Below, in pieces: positions 53,253 to 60,485 of a stretch of 64,000 nt of DNA (positions within the stretch are counted from its first letter, which is position 1; the number at the start of each line of letters is the position of its first letter). The DNA lies in assembly GCA_038521865.1 (NCBI GenBank), contig JBCBKO010000003.1, positions 186,001 to 250,000 of the forward strand, written 5' to 3'. The notes beneath the pieces are model-generated. The model ran no database searches. It saw nothing but the letters and a program-made list of their open reading frames with translations, and was not told the origin of the DNA. Origin of the DNA: CALBPI01 sp038521865 (GTDB taxonomy: Bacteria > Pseudomonadota > Gammaproteobacteria > Steroidobacterales > Woeseiaceae). The translations under genes and the position numbers were made by a program.

Positions 53253-54149
53253 ATGGGAATCAGGGATATGACGCCCGAGACATTGGCAAGCGAAGTTAGC
53301 GATCTGGCCTCGATGCCGGATATCGCGATACAGATCAACAACCTGTTATCAGACCCAAACAGCAGTGCGTGGGACATTGGGCGTCTGATCGAACAAGACC
53401 CGGGGCTGAGTGCCGCGCTGCTGCGCATTGCGAACAGCGCTCTCTATAACAACGGTATCCCAGTGAACGCGATCGATCGGGCAGTGACTGTGGTCGGTAC
53501 CCGAGAGGTCAGAGATCTCGCATTCGGCGTTTGCGCCGTTGAAGCCTTTGACGGGATTTCGAACCAGCTGATCACCATGGAAGACTTCTGGTATCACAGT
53601 CTTCGTACGGCGGCCGCGGCTCGAGCAATTGAAAAAATTGGTCGCAAACGCGCCGGTGGATCTATGTTCATCGCTGGCTTGCTACACGATATCGGACAAC
53701 TGGTGATGTTCAGTCGACGTCCGGAACAGTCTGTGGAAGCGCTGAAGTTGTCGGTTGATCGTGACGATGGGCGATCGACGTTCCATGCCGAGCGGGAGAT
53801 CTTCGGCTTCGACCACACCGACGTGGGCGCTGCACTCGCCAACCAGTGGGGCCTGCCTGCTTATGTCATCGACGCCATCCGGTTTCACCACCAGCCCTTT
53901 TCTCACGGTAAAGAAGACGACGAGGAAGCCACCCGCATAGAGGTAGTTGCATCGGTCGTCCACCTTGCGAATACCGTAGCCGTGATCGGAGAGGTTGAAA
54001 GCACTAAGCTTGACGATGGTCCGTCTCTGCGCGAAGGCACACTCGAGAAACTCAACCTTGCAACTGACGATCTCCCGGAGATCCTGTCGATCTCCAACGA
54101 CACTGTAGATGAGTTGCTGAGGGTATTTGTGCCAGCGAACGCCGCCTGA
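53253..54149 (+). CDS. HDOD-domain protein
   Basis: A 298-residue signalling protein. The HDOD domain (about 15-210) begins LASMPDIAIQINNLLSDPNSS, has IARLIEQDPGLSAALLRIANSALY-like EQDPGLSAALLRIANSA, and the degenerate HD motif FIAGLLHDIGQL. HDOD proteins relay signals in chemotaxis, motility and cyclic-di-GMP circuits. It is convergent with cheB. The start is ATG 53253; ATG 53268 after CAGGG is an alternative. Confidence 0.88.
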   Translation: MGIRDMTPETLASEVSDLASMPDIAIQINNLLSDPNSSAWDIGRLIEQDPGLSAALLRIANSALYNNGIPVNAIDRAVTVVGTREVRDLAFGVCAVEAFDGISNQLITMEDFWYHSLRTAAAARAIEKIGRKRAGGSMFIAGLLHDIGQLVMFSRRPEQSVEALKLSVDRDDGRSTFHAEREIFGFDHTDVGAALANQWGLPAYVIDAIRFHHQPFSHGKEDDEEATRIEVVASVVHLANTVAVIGEVESTKLDDGPSLREGTLEKLNLATDDLPEILSISNDTVDELLRVFVPANAA

Positions 54150-54157
54150 GCGTTAAC

Positions 54158-55261
54158 TCAAGCCGCGCGCAACTCGTTCGCTGACAAGCGGATGAGCTCG
54201 CTCCCAATCTCATTCAGCGAAAGCACGTGCTGAATGGCATGCTCCTCAACCGCCGCTTTGGGCATGCCATAAATGACGCACGATGCCTCATCCTGCGCAA
54301 TGGTCACCGCACCTGAGTCCTGCAGTAGCTTCATACCCTCCGCGCCATCTCGCCCCATGCCTGTCAAAATAACACCAACGACCGGCTGCACTCGCGCTTT
54401 CGCAACCGAGGCAAACAGCACATTGACCGAGGGTCGGTGAAAGCCTACACGCTCGCTGTCATCGAGCGTGCAAACGAGACCGCTTCGGTCTCGTGCGACA
54501 CGCAGATGATGGCTACCTGGTGCCACGTAGACACAACCGCGCTCGATTTTTTGTCCATGCTCAGCGTGGTACACCTTCATCTTACTGAGCTCATCCAGCC
54601 GCTCTGCAAAAGATCGACTGAACGTATCGGGTATATGTTGCGCGACGACGATCGGCGGTGCATTGCTCGGTAGTCGCGAAACGATATCCTTGATTGCCTC
54701 CGTACCGCCCGTCGACGCGCCGATTGCGATCAGCGGGTCACCAAGACCCGGGGCAAGTGTTTTCGTCGGCTGGCGGAATACGCCCGTCATGACGGGCACG
54801 CTGTTGACCGATGACGTGCGCCCCTGCGCAGACAGCGCTTTCAGGTTCACGGCCGCGGCATTTCGAACCTCATCGATGATGATTTCCGCGGCGGCCTTCA
54901 GCTCCTCGCCACGCCCAACCGCAGGCTTCTCGATGAAACTGACGGCGCCAAGCTCCATTGCTTTTTGCACCAATGCCGAGTTGCGTTCAGCGAGCCTCGA
55001 AATCATGACAACTGGCATTGGTCGTAGCCGCATAAGGTTCGCAAGAAACGTGATCCCATCCATCCGCGGCATTTCGACGTCGAGCGTGATGACGTCCGGC
55101 TCGAGCAGTTTGATTTTCTCGCGTGCATCGTAGGCGTCCACTGCAACGCCAGCGACTTCAATGTCGGGCTCCGACTCGAGAATACCGCGCAGAAGTTGAC
55201 GCGCGCTCGGAGAATCGTCGACCACCAACACGCGGATGCTGTTAAACAGCGCAACGCCCAC
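54158..55261 (-). CDS. cheB: CheB chemotaxis methylesterase/glutaminase
   Basis: A 367-residue protein with a receiver domain (phospho-acceptor Asp61 in LDVEMPRMDG) and a methylesterase domain whose catalytic triad is Ser183 (GASTGG), His209 (QHIP) and Asp305 (GMGRDG). It removes methyl groups from chemoreceptors. GTG 55261 is the likely start, 2 bases after the cheR stop, so cheR-cheB are an operon. Confidence 0.95.
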   Translation of the reverse strand: MGVALFNSIRVLVVDDSPSARQLLRGILESEPDIEVAGVAVDAYDAREKIKLLEPDVITLDVEMPRMDGITFLANLMRLRPMPVVMISRLAERNSALVQKAMELGAVSFIEKPAVGRGEELKAAAEIIIDEVRNAAAVNLKALSAQGRTSSVNSVPVMTGVFRQPTKTLAPGLGDPLIAIGASTGGTEAIKDIVSRLPSNAPPIVVAQHIPDTFSRSFAERLDELSKMKVYHAEHGQKIERGCVYVAPGSHHLRVARDRSGLVCTLDDSERVGFHRPSVNVLFASVAKARVQPVVGVILTGMGRDGAEGMKLLQDSGAVTIAQDEASCVIYGMPKAAVEEHAIQHVLSLNEIGSELIRLSANELRAA

Positions 55262-55263
55262 CC

Positions 55264-56082
55264 TCAGGCCACTCGCTTGTAAATAGTTCGACCCAGGAGC
55301 CGGAAGTCCTCTGATACTCGATGCAAGGATTCCGAATGCCCCATGATCAAAAGCCCATCGGGATCCATGGTGGTGTGGAACCGACGAACCAGTTCGGCCT
55401 GTGTCGCCTTATCGAAATAGATCACGACGTTCCTGCAAAAGATAACGTCGAATGGCTCAAACCTCGGCCATTCTGCGAGCAGGTTCATCACGCGGAAATC
55501 GATCATTTTCTGTAGCGCTGGTCTGACCCGGACCCTACCCGCCTGGGCGCCCCTGCCGCGCAGAAACCATTGCTTCAATCGCTCCTCAGCAAGCCCATCT
55601 ACTCGATCCATTGTGTAGACGCCACGTTTAGCGGTGGAGACAACCTGCGTATCTATGTCGGTCGCCAGGATGTCAATCTGCCAACTCCCAAGATTCGGCA
55701 ACGTCTCCGCGAGCGTCATCGCGATCGAGTACGGCTCCTCACCCGTAGAACAGGCTGCCGACCAAATCCTGAGACGCTTCGAACCCCGATTTATATGCTC
55801 CGGAAGAAAGGTGTTTTTCAGATAATCAAAGTGGTGGTTTTCTCGAAAGAAAGAAGTCAGATTCGTGGTCACGGAATTCGTGAAATGCTCCACTTCGATC
55901 GCATCGCCACGATTGATGAGATCGAGATAGCGATCGATATCATTAATTTCGAGCGCGCGCATTCGGGTGCCGAGTCTGCGAACCACCAGCCCCTTCTTGG
56001 CCTCGCTCATCTGGATCCCAGTGAGGTCCGCAATCATCTCCCGGCAGCGCTTGTACTGCGCATCACTCAATTGCACATTCAT
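55264..56082 (-). CDS. cheR: CheR chemoreceptor methyltransferase
   Basis: A 272-residue SAM-dependent methyltransferase with the N-terminal helical CheR domain and the catalytic domain. SAACSTGEEPYSIAM is the SAM site, ILATDIDTQVVSTAKRGVY and CRNVVIYFDKATQ are typical. It methylates receptor glutamates. It precedes cheB by 2 bases and is divergent from the SCO-like gene; the 175-base gap (56083-56257) has no obvious promoter or operator. Confidence 0.96.
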   Translation of the reverse strand: MNVQLSDAQYKRCREMIADLTGIQMSEAKKGLVVRRLGTRMRALEINDIDRYLDLINRGDAIEVEHFTNSVTTNLTSFFRENHHFDYLKNTFLPEHINRGSKRLRIWSAACSTGEEPYSIAMTLAETLPNLGSWQIDILATDIDTQVVSTAKRGVYTMDRVDGLAEERLKQWFLRGRGAQAGRVRVRPALQKMIDFRVMNLLAEWPRFEPFDVIFCRNVVIYFDKATQAELVRRFHTTMDPDGLLIMGHSESLHRVSEDFRLLGRTIYKRVA

Positions 56083-56257
56083 AAAAACCGTGCACTCCGG
56101 ACCCTACTCATTGATTCTCCCTCCACCGGAGTGACAGCGACCGCGATCCGTATACCTTTATTTATTGGTCTCGATTAATTGGCCTAAAGATCGGGGGTGA
56201 CAAGCCGATACATTCGTTACGCATCAGGGCGAATGCGTGGCAAGAAAAGGGAGTGGC

Positions 56258-56830
56258 ATGGGCACCGGCACAAAGGCGCAATCAGAGGGCCGTTCATGGC
56301 GACATCACGCCGTGGGTGTTGCAATGTTGTTGCTGACCGCAGGTTCACTGGCTTTGATCCCCTTGTTGCCAGCGAAGAGCGAGACGACGCTCGATTTACC
56401 GTTCCTGAGCGATATCGACGCTGATGTCGTCATCGTTTTCGCCGGGTTTCCCGGCTGCAACACGAGCTGCCCCACAGCGCTGCGTGCAATGGCAACCGTC
56501 TATGAGCAATCGTCGTCACCCAATACGCAACTGGTTTTCATAAATATCGAGCGAGACGCTCGGGATGACTTAACGACGCAGTACGCGCGTGCCTACCATC
56601 AGAGTTTTGCCGGGGTGACGCTCACCCGATCCACGGCGTCACTGTTTGCACGCGAACTCGGATTACGCTCTTTTGATTCCACGAGGGCTGCGCTCGCGCA
56701 CAGCAACAACATTTTTGTCCTGAGGCGTGAAAGCGACGGCTGGCACATAGCCGAAGTGCTTCGCTCAAGCCTGCAAACACAACCGCTGATCACCAGTATT
56801 TCGAGACAGATCAGTTACGCCAATCAGTAG
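56258..56830 (+). CDS. Membrane-anchored SCO1/SenC-like copper protein
   Basis: A 190-residue thioredoxin-fold protein with an N-terminal membrane anchor (about 18-38). Cys67-x3-Cys71 in GCNTSCP and His148 in LAHSNNIF form the copper triad of SCO proteins; NIERDARDD is the SCO equivalent of the usual DPERDT segment. SCO proteins deliver copper to cytochrome oxidase or act as thiol oxidoreductases in the periplasm. ATG 56258 with AGGGAG upstream is preferred to GTG 56237. No oxidase genes adjoin; it is 7 bases before a chemoreceptor gene, which is unusual. Confidence 0.82.
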   Translation: MGTGTKAQSEGRSWRHHAVGVAMLLLTAGSLALIPLLPAKSETTLDLPFLSDIDADVVIVFAGFPGCNTSCPTALRAMATVYEQSSSPNTQLVFINIERDARDDLTTQYARAYHQSFAGVTLTRSTASLFARELGLRSFDSTRAALAHSNNIFVLRRESDGWHIAEVLRSSLQTQPLITSISRQISYANQ

Positions 56831-56837
56831 ATTTACT

Positions 56838-58994
56838 ATGAACAAGCAACAGTTTTTGAGCGTGCTCTTGGGACGCTTCCCAAACGAGGTCAAACCCGCC
56901 CTCGCCGCAGACTACGAAAAAGCAGACACGATGTTCTTCCGAATCCTGCTTGCGCACTGGGTTTTTGCTGCGACAGTCATGGGCGCCGTCAATGGCTTTT
57001 ACTGGATGGGTTTCATCGGTGGCGGGCTGATCGTCGGGCTCGGCTGGGCATGCCGACGTTCGCTTCCCGGCAGCGTGTACACCCGAATGGTGCTTGCTTC
57101 ATCGCTAATGCTGTTTTCGGCGTTGTTTATCCAGCAGGGGCTCGGACGCATCGAATGGCACTTCCACGTCTTTGCAACGCTGGCATTCATCATCCGCTAT
57201 AAGGACCTTAGGCCCCTGCTGGCAGCCGTCGTAACGATCGCTGTTCACCACATAACACTTAACTTCTGCCAGCAATTTGGCCTCAGCGTACTCGGTACAC
57301 CGCTAGTAATTTTTGACTACGGTACTGGCCTCGGTATCGTCTTCCTGCACGCTGCTTTCGTGATCGCAGAGGCTGCGGTCCTCGGCTACATCATCGTCGA
57401 CCTCACCAACCAATTTTGCGAACGAGTTCAGGCAACCCATCAGAACCTCGAGGTTCTGGACACACTTAAGCATGTCATCAAAACCGGAGACCTCTCAGTT
57501 AGGGTTGCCGACGACAATCCACAGTCGGACATCGTCAATGACCTACTTAGACTCATGCGGGAAAATGCGGCGGTGCACGTGGCATTCAATAACGCCACCT
57601 CACCGATGCTCTTGATCGATGAGCAGCAAAACACCAAAGAGGGCAACCTGGCGGCCAAGAATCTGATTGAGAAACTGGGTGCGGCCTACGGTCAGGCGGG
57701 CCACGACGTCAATGCACATCAGCTACGCGGTACGCCGCTCGGCCACCTAATCGGCGACTGCCAGATCGACAGGGACGGGTACAGCGAATCCGAGTTCAGA
57801 CTCGGTGGCAAGATCATCACCGTTCAGGCGAACCCCGTGGTCAATGAGCAAGGCGCGAATCTTGGCACCATTGTCGAGTTGGGTGATGTATCGGCAGAGC
57901 GCGAATTAGAACAACAAGTGTCCGAAATGGTCGCTGCTGCTGGACAAGGCGATCTCTCGCAGCGCCTCGCGGTCACCAATGTCGATAGTTTCTTTGGAAA
58001 ACTGGCTGCAGGTGTTAACACGCTCGTCGAAAAGTCTGAAATGCTGGTACAGGATTGTTCGCGCGTACTCGAAGCTCTGGCTAAGGGCGACCTGACACAG
58101 TCCGTCGAAGGTAACTACTCAGGACAATTTGCGGTATTAACCGACAATCTCAACAAGACCGTAAACCGCCTGACCGAAACGGTCGTATCAATCCAGCACA
58201 ACTCAAACGAAGTGGACCAAGGTGCCCAGCAATTGTTTGAAGATAGCTCAGAATTACGAAGCGCGATGCGCCAGCAGTCGGACAAGTTGCGTGTCACCGC
58301 CGAGAGCATGGAAGAAATCACGACGACCATCCAGAACAACGCCGAAAATGCCGCCGAAGCCAATCGCCTCACCGATCAGGCGCGTGACGAGGCTGAGCAT
58401 GGCGGTACGGTCGTGGGCAAAGCAATCGCGGCCATGGGCGGCATCAAGGAAGCGAGCAATAAGGTCACCGAAATTACAACGGTCATTGATGAAATCGCCT
58501 TTCAGACAAACCTCCTGGCACTGAATGCGTCCGTCGAAGCGGCAAGGGCTGGCGAGCATGGTCGTGGATTTGCTGTGGTTGCCAGTGAGGTTCGCAGCCT
58601 TGCCGCACGCAGCGCCACAGCAGCACGTGAAATTAACGGCCTCATCGAGGACTCGGTGAATCGAATCGCAGAGGGTGCGGAACTGGTGAACAAATCCGGT
58701 GGCACACTTGAGGCAATCGTCGAATCGGTGCAGAGGGCGAATTCGGTCGTCGGCGAAATCGCGGCGGCCAGCATGCAGCAGTCGGAAGGGGTTCAACTTG
58801 CAAACAGCTCGCTGAGCTCGATGCGTGAACTCAACGAGCGGAACTTCGAACGGGTAAACCATAGCGCCGCGGCAACGGACGCGATGCGATCGCAGGCGCA
58901 GTCGCTGCGTGAGTTGGTGGCCGAGTTCAATACCCGGAAGCATGACTCAGGACTCGACCGTTCGGTGGCGCTGAAAGTTGCAGAGGCCGGCTAG
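56838..58994 (+). CDS. Methyl-accepting chemotaxis protein with multi-pass membrane sensor
   Basis: A 718-residue receptor. Residues about 30-190 are an N-terminal membrane domain of about six segments, with His-containing IEWHFHVFATLAFIIRYKDLR and TIAVHHITLNFCQQF. A PAS-like region (about 245-355, GKIITVQANPVVNEQGANLG) and HAMP-like linkers follow. The C-terminal signalling domain contains the hairpin VIDEIAFQTNLLALNASVEA. There is no periplasmic ligand domain. It follows the SCO-like gene by 7 bases. CheA/CheW are absent here, so the array must form with distant genes. Confidence 0.92.
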   Translation: MNKQQFLSVLLGRFPNEVKPALAADYEKADTMFFRILLAHWVFAATVMGAVNGFYWMGFIGGGLIVGLGWACRRSLPGSVYTRMVLASSLMLFSALFIQQGLGRIEWHFHVFATLAFIIRYKDLRPLLAAVVTIAVHHITLNFCQQFGLSVLGTPLVIFDYGTGLGIVFLHAAFVIAEAAVLGYIIVDLTNQFCERVQATHQNLEVLDTLKHVIKTGDLSVRVADDNPQSDIVNDLLRLMRENAAVHVAFNNATSPMLLIDEQQNTKEGNLAAKNLIEKLGAAYGQAGHDVNAHQLRGTPLGHLIGDCQIDRDGYSESEFRLGGKIITVQANPVVNEQGANLGTIVELGDVSAERELEQQVSEMVAAAGQGDLSQRLAVTNVDSFFGKLAAGVNTLVEKSEMLVQDCSRVLEALAKGDLTQSVEGNYSGQFAVLTDNLNKTVNRLTETVVSIQHNSNEVDQGAQQLFEDSSELRSAMRQQSDKLRVTAESMEEITTTIQNNAENAAEANRLTDQARDEAEHGGTVVGKAIAAMGGIKEASNKVTEITTVIDEIAFQTNLLALNASVEAARAGEHGRGFAVVASEVRSLAARSATAAREINGLIEDSVNRIAEGAELVNKSGGTLEAIVESVQRANSVVGEIAAASMQQSEGVQLANSSLSSMRELNERNFERVNHSAAATDAMRSQAQSLRELVAEFNTRKHDSGLDRSVALKVAEAG

Positions 58995-59001
58995 AGCTAC
59001 A

Positions 59002-59496
59002 TCAGTGCCACTGCGACTCCTGGTCATCGCTTTGCGCAACACGCGCCTCCGAGGACCAAAGCGTTGGTCCATCAGAAGCACGGAATCGTGAAAACGACGT
59101 CGCGAGTGCTTGCGAGTGAACACGCAGCCCCGACGCGCGCTCGTAACCAACCAACGATGAGAGGCTAAGGTACAAAGCGTTGGAATCGTCTTGGTTGCTC
59201 GCTTGCACGCAGTCGAGGAACAACTGTTCGTGATCGGCCAATGCCACATCGCCCTGCCCAGGGATTGGCAAAGCTGTACCCCGGTAACCCACTAGCTCGT
59301 GCATCAATCGCTTGAAGGCCGTGCGGCCGCGCTCGCCAAAGCTTCGCTTCAGCGCAGCATCCAGAAACTCTGGGTACTGCCTGCCAATACTGACATGAGC
59401 AAGGAACAAGCGGATCGACCAAATAGCGGCATCTGCCGGGTCATTAAAACCCGGCACATGATCAACGCGGAGCCAAGACTGTTGCTGGTCAGTCAT
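59002..59496 (-). CDS. Hypothetical cytoplasmic protein
   Basis: A 164-residue protein that I do not recognise. It starts TDQQQSWLRVDHVPGFN and is predicted soluble, with an acidic, Gln/Asp-rich C-terminus and helical segments such as DAAIWSIRLFLAH and GRTAFKRLMHELVG. No signal or membrane segment is seen. It converges on the chemoreceptor gene with 7 bases between them. Coding is supported by length without stops and by low-frequency rare-codon use, but conservation is unknown. Confidence 0.6.
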   Translation of the reverse strand: MTDQQQSWLRVDHVPGFNDPADAAIWSIRLFLAHVSIGRQYPEFLDAALKRSFGERGRTAFKRLMHELVGYRGTALPIPGQGDVALADHEQLFLDCVQASNQDDSNALYLSLSSLVGYERASGLRVHSQALATSFSRFRASDGPTLWSSEARVAQSDDQESQWH

Positions 59497-59903
59497 TTCT
59501 GAGATCGCCTACTTGACCCTCGAAATCATAGGTCTCTGTGCCCTTTCGCTCCAGCAGATAAAACCTGTGGTGCCGCAAGGGATAGCCTGTTCGAAAAACA
59601 ATAACTTAGAGCGGACCAAATCCTCGACGCAAAGCAAAAAAACCTATAAAAAATATAATGTTATAACATTGCATAATGAAAACTTCCGCGCATTTATCCA
59701 GTATTTGTCATATTGCGGAAATCGCCACTTCTGAGCCCAAGTGACCCTAACCCACTGTTCTACCGGCTTTACTCTGCAAATTGTAATTTGGGCATATGTG
59801 GGCGATTAGACGCGCTTGCAAACCCGACGCTACTCTCCACGGAGGGTGACATAAGACTGCTTTGAGCAGCGTGTACCTCATCACAACAAAAGGAGAGCTA
59901 TAA
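59497..59903. other. 407-base intergenic region with AT-rich patch
   Basis: This gap between the divergent hypothetical gene (minus) and the secreted protein (plus) contains no convincing gene. A pronounced AT-rich patch covers about 59630-59690, including a perfect palindrome at 59657-59670 and a TATAAT at 59654-59659. Short open frames here (for example 59513-59734) have no ribosome site and no protein-like composition. Confidence 0.6.
59657..59670. promoter_or_regulatory. 14-bp perfect palindrome AATGTTATAACATT
   Basis: A self-complementary AATGTTATAACATT lies in the AT-rich patch of the divergent gap and overlaps TATAAT. It may be a regulator operator for the metalloprotease locus or for the opposite gene; no regulator adjoins. 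Confidence 0.4.
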
Positions 59904-60485
59904 ATGAGAGCGTTGAGACGCATTGCGACGGTTGTTGCGATAGCGTTTGGCGCCTTCGGTGCAAGCGCACTGCAGGCGACAACCGTTGCGCAGATGAACC
60001 TCGAGCAAATGGTCAACAATTCTGATCGGGTCTTTGTAGGCACCGTTCTGGATGTGACCGAGTCGCGCAAGCAAATTGGGGGCGGCGAGCTACCGGCGGT
60101 GACCTACCGCATCAAGGTATCGGAGTCGTTCAAGGGCGACTTCAGTGAAATCAAAGGCGAGTTCTACACGGAAGTGACCACACTCGGCACTCTTAAGAAC
60201 ATCGCCGAAGGCCATCACCCGATCACGGATTTTCCGATGCTGCAGGTGGGCGAGGAGTATCTCCTGATGGTGGCGCCAGTCGGTCCGATCGGCCTGACCG
60301 CGACCATGGGACTGGGTCAGGGCTGCTTCACTATCACCGGTGATGAAAGCGACAAGGTCGCACTGAACGGTGCAGGCAACGTCGGCTTGTTCGCCGGCAT
60401 GCAAGTGGGCATTGCTGACGGTGGGCCGATCTCCTGGGGAACGCTCTCCAGCATGATCTCCGACATCGTGGGAGGCGCTGAATAA
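59904..60485 (+). CDS. Secreted protein of unknown function, NTR/TIMP-like pattern (inferred)
   Basis: A 193-residue exported protein. The signal peptide ends near Ala25 (ASALQA). The mature part reads NLEQMVNNSDRVFVGTVLDV, then AVTYRIKVSESFKG, then YTEVTTLG and VGEEYLLMVAPVG. The order 'SD-V-x-G-V, strand, TYxIxVxxxxKG' is widespread in bacterial secreted proteins and recalls the OB-fold NTR/TIMP family, whose member TIMP begins with a similar NADVVIRAKAVSEKE and YEIKQIKMFKG. The N-terminal zinc-binding Cys of TIMP is missing; only Cys141 is present. AAAGGAGAG lies 8 bases before ATG. Its stop overlaps the metalloprotease start by one base (TAATG). Confidence 0.75.
   Translation: MRALRRIATVVAIAFGAFGASALQATTVAQMNLEQMVNNSDRVFVGTVLDVTESRKQIGGGELPAVTYRIKVSESFKGDFSEIKGEFYTEVTTLGTLKNIAEGHHPITDFPMLQVGEEYLLMVAPVGPIGLTATMGLGQGCFTITGDESDKVALNGAGNVGLFAGMQVGIADGGPISWGTLSSMISDIVGGAE

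Noticed and set aside
59513..59734. A 73-codon frame in the AT-rich gap
   Set aside because: No ribosome site, Lys/Asn-rich low-complexity composition, and overlap with the AT palindrome.
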